Of a stretch of DNA of 64,000 nucleotides, positions 23,691-49,000 are shown piece after piece. Within the stretch, counting starts at the first letter, position 1. Every line of letters begins with the position of its first letter. The stretch comes from Dipetalonema caudispina (lineage: Eukaryota > Nematoda > Chromadorea > Rhabditida > Onchocercidae): assembly GCA_013365325.1 (NCBI GenBank), contig JABVXV010000174.1, positions 62,001-126,000 of the forward strand, in the 5' to 3' direction. The notes beneath the pieces were generated by a model. The model worked only from the letters and a program-made list of their open reading frames with translations, was not told the DNA's origin and ran no database searches. The position numbers were made by a program, and so were the translations under genes.

Positions 23691-26673
23691 ACTTTTACAT
23701 TTTTTTTCATTTCAGCCCTGTTAAATAAAGTCCCACTCTGATGAGAAACGATAAATTTTAAAGTAACAAAAATTTTTGACATTAAAGATTTCAGGTTTTA
23801 TGCGGAAATTTTTCAGAATCAAAAATTCTTCGTTTTTAAATGAACAACGAATGTGCAACCATTATTTTTCAAAATGACACGGATGGTTTTTTTTGGTGAC
23901 CGAAAAAGAAATTTTTATCATAACTTACGTTACAGCTAATGGTTTAAGAGCTTAAAGTTACTACTGAAATTAATAATGTTATTTGCCGATCAATAAAAAT
24001 GATAACCGTAGTTATCATTAATTATCACTTCGATTTTCATTTCACAAACCAAAGTGGGTGGATCAGCAAGTCCGCGATTGGAAAAAATGGCTTCTGTTCT
24101 GCCAGCATCCAGTCCTCAGAAATACATAGAGGAGCAATACATTTACCATTCAGTAAAATAATAATGAAAACTTTTTTCCATTGGCTATTATTTAAATTCA
24201 AATTTTTACCAATTTTCTTTCCGTTTTCACCAAATGCACCAAAATTAATACAACAATGTTAAAAAAATTCCTGAAATTCAATTCAACGGTCATGATGACC
24301 ACATCTTGTAGCATCGCTCTTTTGAAGATTTACATTTCGAAGCATGAAGGCTACTAGATAGCAATTTTTGTATCCTTTTGCTAAGATAATATCAGATTGA
24401 TAGAACAGTTGATATCAAAAAACAAAAACCATTCGTGTTGTTTTGTCTCCGCCATCATATTTCAACAACAACTTTGAATTTTTCCCATACTGTTGAAATT
24501 ATATACTTGCAAAATATATTTGTTATGGAAGTATTGAACAAAAAAGACAAGCAAATGAAGAACAACTGAATAACTTATTTCAAATCTTAGATTTTTCGTA
24601 AAATTTTCCAAACTTGTACCATCAAATCTATCCGGTACAGCGAAATTCTGGAAGGTAGCAATATCAGGTAAAGATACATAGGATACATATATGACGACTT
24701 TGAATGATCAAACGTCAATATCGGTCACATGACGCAAATGTGACACTGACCGATTTGGAGATCAAAGAATGATATTCAGAATACTGGACTAAATAAAAGA
24801 ATACAAAGCGATGGAGCAAAGCGAACGCTTTTTTACGATTTGAAAGAATTTCGTAATTTTCGACAGTCAAATCTGCTTGCTCACCTGTTCCCTTATATTC
24901 TTTAGTATCGGTTGCGCTCTTCCAGCTCTACCACTATCGCTACTGCTCTTCAAAACTTTTATTTCGACAGATGCAAGAATTGCCATGTGTTCTAGACTCA
25001 ATGCAGGTCATCAGCTTTCCCGATCGAAGCATTTTATTAACTGAATTTGAGAGAATTAATTGCGTAATTGATTTTAATGGATGGAAATACTGCTTCTGGG
25101 GAAATACGGAAAAAAAAGGAAAACAGCCATTGATCATCATTGCGAAACATCCTGGAAATATGGGAAACTGAAACAATTGCTAAAAATCCCTCGACGATAA
25201 TACAAAAAAATAGATTGCTGAAAGGATTGAAATAATATAAGTGTTCTTTCCAGGAATAAAAAATTAAAGGAAAGGTTTTGAAAAATCAAGAAGCTCGGTT
25301 TTGATTATTCAAATTTTGGGGGAAAACTTAAATATCTTTGAGCAAAATTATTGGAAACTACTGAGACTAATTAATCATTTTCAAAATTGAGTGACGCTTT
25401 CTACAGATTTTTCTAAAAAAATTTGGAGTCAGCAGCATAAAGGAAAGCATTTGTTCAATTACTTCATACAAAATGTTTCGTCTAACTTCACAATATTTGC
25501 CGCATGTGATCTAAAACCAGAAAAGACGCTAAAATGTTGAAAATATAAATATGTTCAAGCAGAGATGCAGTAAGAAAAAACTTTGGAAGAACAAAAGAAG
25601 CTGTGAAATACATGTAAAATCTGCTTGTGATAATTTTATTGCTCATTTTTCCTCTACATATTTCATTCTGCCACAATTTTAAAATTTAAAATTTCCAATT
25701 TCACTTTTAGTCGAACTTTAACCGCTTGGTATTACGCAAACATGAAAGCGCTGCAATAAATCAACAACATATAGGACTTGTGAAGTATTCATATCTTTCA
25801 ATAAATAATTTGCATGGGAATTGGAAGTGTAATAAAATATGCATATTTATTACACTTTCCCAAGAGCGATATAATAATCTGACAATTTTTCTTCCTTTTT
25901 TCTTTTCATATTGAATATATCGTTGCAATTAGTTTACAGTATAATAAGAAAATGGTTGGAGTTTGAGTTAACATCGGAATTTCTCCCTTCTTTGTCTACT
26001 CAAATAATAGAATTTTTTTTAAATTTATTTTAACTTTTAATGTAAACAGTTCTGATATTCGATAAAAGAAGAAGGATGAGAATATTTTGTTTTCAATAAC
26101 TTCAACCTTTTCCTTCAAAAATAAGTTGATCAATCCGTTACACTTTTAACTTATTTGAAATCCATTCATAATTAGGTTGCCATAGTGATAAGATATGAAA
26201 GTTTTCCCGTTATTAATCTAAACGGTTTTATCCTTCTTTTCTCCCTCCTAAATCTCGTCTAGCAACAAGCTGTACCTCTCATCTTCATAAAATCTTACTT
26301 CACTTTGCTTTTCTCTTCTTTTCGGTTTTGCATCCTTCTTCCTACTTTGCTGAAAACCTTGATTTAAAAGTATGATTTTTTCTTAATTTTTCAAATTCCA
26401 TATGTGTTATGGTTAAAGATTTACATCCGAGAAGTAATTCATCCTATACCATTCGCAATATCGATAATATCAAATTTGTTCATAATTACACCTGCCCTTT
26501 TCAATTTCACTTTACCTCGTTTACAATAAAAATTCAAAATTTGAAACTTAAAAAAAATGGAAAAAAAATCCGAAACATTAGTTTTCTCTTTCATTCCTTT
26601 TAACACGTCAGAAAACAAAAAAAAGCAAGCAACGCTTTATAATTTAATTTTGCGTAATTCGCTAAAAAAGGAT

Positions 26674-27941
26674 ATGCAAAGTATTAAAAGAAATTTTTTC
26701 AGGATCAATGCCGTATTTCTTGTTAATATTCCTTATTTTTTATCAATTACAGGTAAGTTAATGATAACTTTCAATCTGAACTTATTGAATGATGTCCGAA
26801 AAATTTTTTTTTAAATTTATATTCAAAATTTTGGATTTTTAAATGGATCAAGTCTCTAAGCTTTAATTTTCTTTAAAGTGAAATGTGTTTATTCATTTCA
26901 GAAAAACAATGCAAAAGAAGAAATGACATCGGCATCTTCTGCAATCGAAACTGCAGCTGGTTTTAAATTTACTTCAATTGCTGTGTAAACAAAGATTGAA
27001 CTTACAAAAAATACGATTTCTAAAATTCCCATCTTTAAGATTTAATCTCCCAGAGTATATGTATAGCTGTATCTGTATGTTATGTTTCAAGTTCAGGTTT
27101 CTTTCATTAATCTTAAATTCATTATGGTAAAAGATGGCAATGACGAGTAATTTCAGAGTAGTTACCTCATTCAATCAAAAAACCTTTCTGGCAAATATCG
27201 CTCTCATTCTTTTCCATTCGTTTCTCATCCTATTCCTTTTCTAACTTCTAATTATTAGCCTTAGTTTAGGAGTGAAATCAAATATCAACTTTCAATTTAT
27301 CATGTATCCAGTAAGAAGTTCATGGATTCACTTTCTTTCTTTTTTGACAATTTCAGAGCAGAAAATTAAAACAAAAAAAGGAAATAGATAATAGAAAAAA
27401 TGTTTTCGAATCCTTTTACTAAACTGTGATTAACTTATGTGGTTTCTTACATGTTGGATGAAAAATTGCCATAAGCTTGATTGATTGACAAGTATCAATT
27501 TTTTTTACTGACTTAAACACCACTATTTACAATTTTTAAATATATTAAAGAATTTTGCATGCTTGACTCCAATGGAAAACATCCTATTAGTTTTTAGTAG
27601 TGATAGAAAACTTCCAAAGTCTTTTAGAATGATCTCGTGTAGTTCGATCTGTTGTGTTTTTGGTGTAGGATGGATCATAATTCTATATTCAGCAGTTAAT
27701 TTAACTAAGAATTTCCAATTATGTTCGTAATAAATCCAACATTCAATACAAAATTATCCAATTTTACACCGAATTTTACAACTAAAACTTTTTATAGCAA
27801 TTAGCAATTGTTATTTCAGGAGTAACGGGATCAAGTATATTAACAACTACAAAAGGAACTCAGTGTTTGTTACCATTGACAGTGCTTCCAGGATGGTTTA
27901 CATTTACATTTATCTTATATGAAGTTATCCGAAGTTTCTGA
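26674..27941 (+). CDS. Candidate small secreted peptide gene with two possible 3' exons
   Basis: Exon 26674-26752 starts with ATG and encodes a basic N-terminus and a hydrophobic stretch (INAVFLVNIPYFLSIT) resembling a signal sequence, then a strong donor (CAG|GTAAGT) in phase 1. Two downstream acceptors are phase-compatible. The near one (exon 26902-26966) gives a 47-residue product ending EKQCKRRNDIGIFCNRNCSW plus Phe, with three cysteines. The far one (27820-27941) gives about 66 residues ending in a hydrophobic tail (LPGWFTFTFILYEVIRSF). An upstream in-frame start (26557) also exists. Small ORFs of this size arise by chance in AT-rich DNA. The argument is the combination of hydrophobic leader, consensus donor and two in-phase acceptors. 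No family is recognised. Confidence 0.3.
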
Positions 27942-28262
27942 CGTTTACAAGCTACTTGGATAAGCATGTTTATTATCAGCATAAGGAGTTTACTTCTACC
28001 TTATTTTTGGACAATCCGTTTTTAGAATTTGCATAGAATTACAAAATTTTACTGAAACATAATTCGAAAATTCATGTTAAATTTGTTATAGGCTAAAGCA
28101 AAAAAAAAAATAAGACGATGAGTTAGTCATATTTACTCCGACTTATTTTGGTAACACTTGTAATTTGTATGATACTAACGTAACAGACCCGATTAATTAT
28201 CCCAGAAATAAATCATAAGTCGCTATAAATAAATAACAGTGAAGAAATTATGCGGCAGTTAC

Positions 28263-28361
28263 CTGCGCATGTAGCATACCTCCTAGTTCTGCATGTCGAG
28301 CAAGGCTTCGCACCGGTTTTCCGGAAGTGGTTTCTGACGCTATCTTTTGAACCGTTCCCAT
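28263..28361 (-). other. Exon-like ORF, minus strand
   Basis: From an ATG (28361) the minus strand is open for exactly 33 codons to a donor (CAG|GTAACT). The predicted peptide reads MGTVQKIASETTSGKPVRSL and continues RHAELGGMLHAQ. The segment is clearly less AT-rich than its surroundings. The nearest acceptors downstream (TTTTGCTTTAG near 28095) lead to a stop after a few codons, giving about 39 residues, so either this encodes a tiny protein or the partner exon is elsewhere. No family recognised. Confidence 0.3.
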
Positions 28362-30573
28362 GATTCACTCATCAATGAGCATTTCAATCGCTCAACCATC
28401 TGATGTATCAATAAACAATGTATTTGCGATCTGCCTTAAATTTCGCGAACATTAGCAACTACTTGTGCTTCTAAGCCAGTTTTGAGAGGAGAAGGAAAAT
28501 TGACGTGAAGCATGGAAAATCCTTATTTCTAATTAATAATTTTCACTTTATTTTTGATATATTCATTGCTTTATCTTGTGCAGTGGCTGTCGAAAACAAA
28601 ACGAATTACTTTGCCAGACGATTTAAATAGTTTCGAGTAGATTGATTTTTGTGTTCACATTGCTTTTCTTATTGGCTACATTTTGTTGAGAAGTTACACG
28701 AATTTAAACTAAAAATCAACTTCTGCTTAATTTTTTTGTACTTCAATAAAATAAATGTTGTTTGCGTTCATGCACATAAACCAATGATGTGTATCCATCT
28801 ATTTGAACCAGTTTGATTACAGTTTGAAAGGATTTTGAAACAGGGAAATATTTATTCATTTTTTAGTGACCAAAATATCCGGTTCGTTAGGAATTCGAGC
28901 ATTCTTATCATCGACATAGAAAAATCCAATCCTTTTCCTTAATGTTTATAGGAATGTAGATGTATCAAAATCTGGATGGAGAATCTTCCGGTCTTCAGAA
29001 TAAAAACAGATTTCCGGGAAGATGATTTTTCTGGAAAATAAGATTTTTGGAAAATTAAAATTGAGTGAAATTAGTAAACAAATTGAAAAATTATGGGTTC
29101 AAACTGAAAAACGAATGTCATGGTTTATTAAAAAAAAAGAAAAAAAAAAAAAACAGAAACGAAACAAGATAAACAGTAATCAGTAAAGTTATTGAAATAC
29201 ATGAAGTAAACGTTGAATCGTTGAATTGTTTCCCTCTCAGTATATTTTAAAATAAATTTGTAGAATTAAAGTTCATAAATTTTACAAATTTTTGATACCA
29301 TATGCAGTATCAGGCAATACAAAAGATGATTAAAAGTTAAAAGCAAAATTCGAAATCACAATATACATGCAATACTAAATTACTTGAATGAGTAATTACT
29401 TAACTGATACTTGCACTCCTTCATTAAAACTGTTTACTTAAAAATGTTTGAAATAATTACCCCAACCTGGAATACTTACTTCTACTACTAATATGGTAAC
29501 AAAACATAAACCTTTGCATCAGGCAATAGGTACATATGACAATATTTTACATACACATACTAAAATACTGAATTTAATTATTTTTTTCTTTTGAAATAAA
29601 TTTTGAAATTAATAAATTCAGAGTTTTTGGGTATTAAAATTATACAGGAAATTGTAAATGATTTAAATAGTAGTACAGGAAATAAAAATAGAAATTATAT
29701 CAACATCGTCCAATGTCCTCATCAATTACCACACTATATTTTACATGTTGCGGAATGACATTACAAATTGAAATATGATTTTGCGGGTTATTGTCATTTA
29801 AGCATATGAAATTATGGTTGTATTTGTTGTGTTTCTTTTTGGTAGTAAGTTATGGGATGACTTTATTTCTGGAAGATTTTTATCCGGAATTCAGGAGAGA
29901 GAGTTCTGGTATAAGTTCCTTTTGTCGTTATGCCAGATAATAGTTGATACATTTGTTTCGTAATGTTATATGCTTTTTTCGTCCTTCGTATTTGTCATTG
30001 GTTTCAAAATCGGTTAATTATGATTCCCGAGATTTCTAAAGATTTCCATTCTGTTATTTTTACAAACGTATTTCAACAGGGTGTTATTAAATCCAGAAAT
30101 TTTGGGATTTCTTTTTTAATAAAGAGAAATAATTCATAATGAATGATAAACTAGACGTTGTGGCGAAGAGTACTTATCTGTAGTTCTTTTACATCCCTTC
30201 CTTTTTCTTTTTGTTTTCTTCGGCTTTCCCCTCAAAATTCCTTGTACTAATTACGAAAATAATAACTTATCAAATGTCAAATTTAAGTTAATGTCTTTTT
30301 CTTGTAAAATTTTTGGAGATGTTTGCTTTAGAATAGGTTTTAACGAATTTAATCTATCGTCTGTAAAAATTCGCCTGACTGTAAAATTGTTTTATGATCA
30401 TTTTTTCAATTTTATTTTTTGAACCTTAAACCATATTATCTGTTTAGTGGGATTTTCTTCCTTTCTTTTCCAATTTTTTCCTTCCTCTGTCCCTTATTTC
30501 TATCGAAGCATGAACACATATATCATTTCGTTTACATTTTGCAAAGGAAAATATTTCTAGTTTGTTTATTTAT

Positions 30574-30575
30574 AG
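30574..30575 (+). promoter_or_regulatory. Possible trans-splice acceptor upstream of FoxK start
   Basis: A pyrimidine/T-rich run ending TTTATAG lies 7 bases before the ATG at 30583. In nematodes such an acceptor just upstream of the start is often used for spliced-leader addition. It could equally be a cis-splice acceptor for a 5' UTR intron; the sequence cannot separate the two. Confidence 0.35.
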
Positions 30576-30582
30576 TGCAAAG

Positions 30583-41885
<11,303 letters not shown>

Positions 41886-42620
41886 AGGTATTTTTATTGC
41901 CATAATTTCTGAAATTTCACTCAGTCGAATTCCGTCCCACAATTTTGACATTGGAGAGTAGAAGGTAACGGTAGAAACAGTGGAATATTGCAGTAGGTTA
42001 TTGGTAACATTAAAATGAACTATTATCGTTGTGGGATGAAGTGCATGTATGTGTAGCCGTTTGTCTATCGGTGTTTTTATGTCACCCTCATGAGTTCGGC
42101 TACTAAATCCGAGAAAATGTCCTTAGGAGTATTTTTTATCTTGAGTTTGAAGTGCGCATCATCGTACACTTCAAAAATTTGAAGATCTGAGCTGTTATTT
42201 TTGAGAGAGCAAATGCTTTCATTTTTTCATTGGTAAATGGACAAACGTAAAACAAGTAGTCATTAAGAAAATGGAAATTCCTGGCATGTTCTTTTTTATA
42301 ATTTAGGTGGTAAAGGGTGAAGACCGCGCTAATTAGCAAACATTCGATTTTTGGCAATGCAATTTTTGGAATCAGCATCAAAGTTTTTGTCTTGTTGTTT
42401 CTTTTAACAATTTCCTTCTAATCCATTAGTCTGTACAACTTCTCTCCTGCTCCAGTCTCCCTCTGTCTCTTTCTATTCACTTGTCTATTCATCCAATTTG
42501 AATATCTTCATTTCTTTTGCAGTATTCAAAGACAATTTGAATCTTAAAATATCTTTGAAGTTATATTCAGATATAGGTACTGTTGTTAACTACCTTTCGT
42601 ACTATATTCCTCCGTATTTA

Positions 42621-42693
42621 TAATAATAACGATGGTAATAATAATAGTAATAATAATAATAATAATAATAATGATAATAATAATAATAATAAA
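42621..42693. repeat. (TAA)n microsatellite
   Basis: Interrupted ATA/TAA trinucleotide array downstream of the FoxK stop, with a few G interruptions. Confidence 0.95.
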
Positions 42694-43891
42694 GGATAGT
42701 GATTTATGAATGGGAGGATGGATTGTTATCGCGATTATTAAGCTTAAAAATTATTGCAACGGGAACTTTATTTTGCAGCAAGTTCGTACTGTGAAGAATT
42801 ATTTGTTTGTTGTAGTATGCCGCAGGGTGCTTATGTTTATGAATGTACTTGAAATGATAATATATGTATTTCATACAGCCTTGCAAATTCAATTTTAAAG
42901 TGAAACTTGTTGTTTTGAAACTATTTTCCTTGTTTTTCCATTCTTTCAAGAGGTGCTACGCAAATCCTTATGTTATATTATCAGAGAGTGAGACGCTGCA
43001 CTATTTTTATCAAAATTTTACCTCGTTTTCTTTCTAAGTATATTTTTCTGTTTTGACTTCGTTACCATTGGAATTATTGTCGTTTACCTAAAAATTTACT
43101 CGTTACTTGTACGATATATACGCCCTTGAAATGTAAAGATTCTGTTAATGATGCCCCTGGATCCTTATTTCTGTATTTTTGATATTCACAAGCTGCACCT
43201 CCTTTTTCCCAATATTCCACAACCAGAATGGAGAATGTGGTTTGAGAAGAGCGTGTTTCAAAATTTTATGATATGTGCTTTAAACGGCAGAACAAACGAA
43301 CTTGTTGTCCCTCTGGAATTATCAAAATACAGGGCGTTAGATGTTGTTGTACTTGATTTTACAGTTGAATAAAGATCTTTTTTTTTAATATACCACACTT
43401 GAAGTGAACGGATCTGAGTGTGCACAGGTATTCTGCGGAAGCTCTGGGAAAAGGGAATACAAGTCTCCCTCACATCCACTTTTTATTCCATAAAGTCGTA
43501 CCATCCGTTAGTGTACCTCGTGTATACTATTCTTTTTGAATATTTTAGTATTGTTTCATTGTGGTGATTGGAGTAATGTAGCATGTTTGTTAGCAGCGAC
43601 TTACCAATAAAAACAATTTACCCGCGTCAAAAAAACCTCGTGACTTCGATTCGATTGTACAATTCGAAAAAAAAAAAAAATGAAAATGGGGGTAGAAAAT
43701 AAGGGTGAACATACAATACGAAGCAAAGCTAAATATCCCGCGTAAGCGCATTTCACAAGTATAGCCAGATTATTTAAGACAAAACAAAAACGAAGAAAAC
43801 ATATATGGCATGTGCACGAACTGGACGAATAACCGATAAGTAGCTCCCACTTGATTACGACTGAACCATTTGAGTGCAACGCAAATCTTTT

Positions 43892-43910
43892 GATGATGAT
43901 GATGATGATG
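43892..43910. repeat. (GAT)n microsatellite
   Basis: About six GAT units in the convergent intergenic region. Confidence 0.9.
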
Positions 43911-44935
43911 GAACAGCCTGAAGGGAACTTATCATGTTAACCATTCAACTCATCCGTACGCTAAGCTATCGATGGATACTGTTGCTGAATCCCCATTCAA
44001 AATAAAACCTGGCCGACTTCAAAAATTCACCGAAAATTTGAAACACTTCCAGCGAAGCGAAGATTTCGTCAAGCTCAGAAATTAAAATAATAGTAATAAC
44101 TCAAACGGAAAACAAACACTAAAATCACGAGATTAAAATATATATTAAAGTAAAAAACACTTACGACATGCTCTCGTGTTATGACGTTTCTAAGTGATCA
44201 CCGGATTCCGAAATTTTTAATCATAGAGGAATAAAAGAAAAAGGAAAGAAACATTGCAGCAATTCTTTCTTTTTTCTGTTACAATATTTTGAAGTGATCA
44301 TCGAAGTCGAAAATCTTTTTTCCAGTTGTTTGGAAGTTCTCGTATGAGTAAAATTTGTACATCAGAGGTAGTTACTATTTAAAAACACCAGATGACCAAT
44401 ATTCAGTGAATACGTATATCTTCTTGGACTCCATGACACTAAACAATTTGAACTTGGCCCGGAAATCCCGGAAAAAAAGAAAAAACATATATTGATGAGA
44501 AATGAAAGAAAAAAAACGAGAGGATGAAGACATCTATGTAACAAAGATATTTAAATAAATCAAAATAACGACAACACGCAATCTTCTTCCTCACTCCCGA
44601 AATACACATAAATTCGATGCAAATACAAAAAAGTGTATCCCTGGAAATGCTGAAAATATTAAATGAAAGAAATTTTAGTGTACTAGCTTTCCGTGTAATT
44701 AGCTTTCTTTTGCGAATACTCCTAAAACGAAAATGAAATTCTTTCTTCTCTAAACAAAAAGCGTAAATGAAATATCGAAAAACATTCTACAGAATAATTT
44801 TTCGAGAGGACTTTCTCTCCCACTAGCAATGAAAGTCAAGTACAGAAGTAGTACTTATGACGTACAGACGGTCCATTGAACCGCGGAGATAATGAAACAA
44901 ACCACCACACGATCAAATTAAAAGAAGCAATAGAG

Positions 44936-45155
44936 CTATAACATCATCAGTAATGATAGTAGAAACATTAGCAGCAATAGTAATAGTATAGCAGTAGCAG
45001 TAGTAGTAAGAGTAGTACTGGATGTAGTAGTAGCAGTAGTAATGAAGTAATAGTGATAGTAAAAAAATTGTACTAGTAGTACTAGTACTAGTAAAGTAGT
45101 GGTAGTTGTTGCTGTTGTAGTTGTTATTGTAGCAATAATAGAAGGAATAATACCA
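44936..45155. repeat. Imperfect (AGT/AGC/AAT)n trinucleotide block
   Basis: About 220 bases dominated by TAG/CAG/TAA triplets, including a short palindromic TACTAGTAGTACTAGTACTAG segment. Frequent TAG and TAA triplets and phase changes argue against coding use, unlike the similar Ser repeat in the FoxK exon. Confidence 0.85.
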
Positions 45156-46039
45156 GTAATAGATAAATGTTTTAATTTAACAACCTGAGTTGAAGATATA
45201 CACAGAATACAGTTCAGAAACCCGTTTGATTATCAATATGTTCCGTTCTATGTTTCACTAGAAGGAAAAATATGGGGTAAAAATAAATGTCAAAAAATTA
45301 CGATTTTCTGAAAATATTTCACATAGTAAAAAAAAGGAAATTTAATGCTAGAGAAAAGGAAAATTCACCTGGAATTCAGAAAAACAAAAACAAACTACGA
45401 ACAAACTACTGGTACCATCAACAACACGGGAATGGGAAACCATGAAGCGTGAAATCTGTTTCTGAAATTTTCGACTGTTTTTTTTTTTCGACCTTAACCT
45501 GAATCAAGCGAACTAATTCATTTTGGTGACAATAGTGTAGTAGTGATACCAAAAACATAGCTAAAGTGACCTGGTTTTGACAACACCAAAGACAAAAAAA
45601 AGTAAAGCATATTCTTTCACATGAACATAATCACAAGCCAACAATAATCAGCTGATCAATCAAATCATCTGCAGGACCAAATATATGTGATATGTCGAAG
45701 GTGCGCTTCAAATACGAGGCAACACGCTGCAATTTACATTATCGTTAATTATTGCAATTAAAATTTTTTTTCACACAGGTTTAAATTCCATAATTTAAAC
45801 CTAAGGAAAGCTTAGAATGAAATCTGTGCATGAATTCTCGCAAAGTTAGCCTACTACAAAATTTAAAAGGACAAAGGTCAAGCGAACAGTCGTCAGGAAA
45901 TCCTCACAGTAAAGGGATTGATCATAAAAATTATTAAATTTTGCCATATTAAATGTACAAGGTGAAGTATGAAGAAAACTTGTCTTTAGCTTGCAAAAGC
46001 ATTCAAGACAACTTCGCACATATGCCCAACTGTTTAAAT

Positions 46040-49000
46040 TCAGAAGAGAAGGAAACTAACGATAAGAGTAGATGTCATCATGAGCATGTTAGAATACAGC
46101 TCGGTGGCTTGTCGTCCTATACGATCACGTATGATCTGCGCATATAGATAATTCAGAAGTTTTGTCCTTTCCATTCCCACAGTTGCCCTTCCTCTTACAG
46201 ACAGTCCATCAGCATCTGTAACGAAAGTATCTCATGTGAGAATTGGAAATTATTCTTTCTAACTACCACTAATTGAATCATTATCATTTGGAGCATGATA
46301 GAAGAGATAAGATATTAGAGTGAATCTATTCCCAAATCTCGAACACTGCTTCGATGTTCTCTGGAAACTCCCAACAATTACATTTTAATAAAAACCACCT
46401 TTACTAGAAAATAACAGTAAAAATAAAAAAATATGGATCAAATACTTACCCGGATTGAAAAATAGCATAATTTTGTACAAAACCATATGACTTTCAGAAA
46501 GTTTGAGCCGCAAAATCTGCTGACATACCCCATCGATGAGAAGCGCATTTATTGGCAGAACTTTCTTCCTGAAATTATATAAACATCTTACCACAGAATG
46601 GCAAAATTTGCTTTAAAAGACTAATTTCGCATCATTGTATTACGAATAAATTCGCTTCATTTTATTATATTTTGAGATTACGTGAAAAAAAAGTTCATGA
46701 ACTAGGAAGTATTAAAAAAATTTCCTACCCACTATTGAATGTGTTAGTTCCATCTACATCTTCCCTTTCCAAAAAACGTCCATCTGGATACCACAACCGT
46801 CCAACCTTCACAACTTCATCAGCTGTTCCGTTAGGCTCCATTGATAACCCTGTGATTATGATATCATAATAACAAAAGTGTACAACTTACGCTTTCCTTT
46901 AATTTATGCAGAATTTATTCGGCTTTCCCCTCTATGTGTAAATATAATCTCAATCACCGAATGTAATACTTCATAATCCACAAATGAAAACATTACAGTG
47001 ACACAACATTACATAAATCACTATAAAAGTGTATGATGCATGAGTTTGTGGGAAGCGAATAGCAATAATAACAATTGAAAACTATCTCAGATTCATCAGA
47101 GCCTCAAAACAGATATAATTTATAGCAAATTATACCCCACTTGTTTAAAATTGCCTAGGTGGGTAATAACTTGTTAAGGCCAAAGTAAGTTTATTCAATG
47201 AAATACAATTAAATAAAAAAAAATAGTTCATACCTGTACTCGACATTGGCGATGCTGCTAGCAAACTTCCCAAAGAACTGTTTAAGGACTGGTTTTTTTC
47301 ATATTTACATGAGTAATAAGCTAATTGAATGAGCGGATAGACAGGTGCAAATGCTTTAATCAGCGCCAGCTATAATTATTTCACTACACTTGCAATTCTT
47401 TCAGTGAAAACTTATCTATTAAATAACATACTAAATGACATTACATGTATGAAACAGAGGTTATCCAATGCCTTAAACCACTAAGTAATTGAATAACTCA
47501 ACGCAAAATGAGCTCACAATTTCAATTACATTATCCCTTATCAAACTGTAATCTTCATCATGTAAAATCGTAAGTCCATATTACCAAAATTTCATACGTC
47601 CACTACAGCATTAATTAAATTACCTTATCATTAAGCAGAAGTTGTCTCATTTGTGGAATACATTTTGCCCATTCAATCATCAGTGTTAAGTCTTTCACAA
47701 ACCATGCACGCATGTTTCCACGATCACAGGGCATCGGAGTTATAACAGGTTGCTGTAATTTAATAATACTTATCAATTTTTAGCTTGCTTTTGAGTATTT
47801 GCACGTTATAGACAGTTTTTAAAGATTCCAAGCACATAAAGATAGACTGATAAAATATTTTCGCAGTCATGTTGGACGGTAGAAATAAAGCTGACTTCCT
47901 GGTGAAGAAAATCTTCCTAGTACTTTCAACTTTTCTTGATAATGTTCGAAAATTCGAATAACTAAATGAGAAAGTTTAAAAGCCTACCACCGGAACTGTA
48001 TAGGCTGAAAGCCAAGCTTCGTCATCTAGAAGTCGTCTATCGTACATGCATGATGCAGCCGAAGTATGGGGAGGAAATTTATTTGAATAACGGACACCGT
48101 CGAGTTTGTGTTCCAAACTTAACAGATCGGAAAGCAAACCAGACATTTCAGTCTAAAACACATTAACACAATTACTAAACCTAAATCATTCTTCGCGATT
48201 CAAAATCTAACAAATATTTTTTTCTAAAACAGTCGTATCAGGTAATGATTACAAAACATCCGAAATTCGATCACGCGAAGTACTGCAATGAAATTAATAT
48301 ATAATGCTATCGTAGTATGCAAACATTAATACAGGATACAAACACAAACAATGTTAAAAGTCAACTAACTTGTACGTCTTGGATATCGTGATCAAAATAT
48401 GGCCCGTTACTACCCGGTCCCAAGCTCTGCCCGGCAAAGCTCGACGATGGACTTGCGATTGCGTCATCGAAAGAACTGAACAAATTGTCGATGTAAGGAA
48501 TAAAAAATACGACTGAAATGCATTTACATCAAAATTAAATTTAAGATTCAAACGCACTCAAATTAAAAAAAAAAGTCTGGAAGAACAGAAATCATACAGA
48601 GTGCTTTGGGGACTGTTTTCTCCTTCCTCCCTCATCGGCTTCCCATTAAGAATATCTCTGCCATCACATGGTTTCTCATCTTTCATCTTTTTCAAACGTT
48701 TGGTATAACGGATCTTGTCCCTATCGTGTTGGATAGCTACAATTAATTAAATCTGAGAAGATAACTCTTAGATTTCATCTTTCACATAGAAATTAAAGAC
48801 AAAACTGGATAAATGATATCTACAGTCTCAAACAACATCAGTAACACATCACTAAGGTTGATAATCGTTGATAACAGACTGATATAGAGTAGTAATTGTT
48901 AAGCCTTAGTTCACATCTCAATAGTATATGCTTCTGTGGACATGGACTGACTGGTACAGGCCAATAGTGAATAAATGTACTAGTCGACAGACAATATTGG

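Larger units (their letters stand above)
21680..30573. other. Long non-coding stretch with scattered fragments
   Basis: Nearly 9 kb without a confident gene. It holds the integrase-like remnant, a candidate small peptide gene and one minus-strand exon-like ORF (listed separately). An ORF at 24971-25171 (plus) and its antisense partner are open for about 65-78 codons but lack a splice or start context I trust. The rest is AT-rich with homopolymers (for example A-runs near 22580 and 29130) and no recognisable structure. Confidence 0.45.
41886..45985. other. Convergent intergenic region, FoxK and receptor 3' ends
   Basis: About 4 kb between the FoxK stop and the receptor 3' end on the other strand. 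It should hold both 3' UTRs; an AATAAA motif occurs near 43369 on the plus strand. A 74-codon ORF (43148-43372) lies here but has no splice or conservation support. Three microsatellites are listed separately. No further gene is supported. Confidence 0.55.

Noticed and set aside
45986..46056. Extra terminal exon for the nuclear receptor (GHMCEVVLNAFA)
   Set aside because: It requires a 27-31 base intron, shorter than known nematode minima; kept only as a finding.
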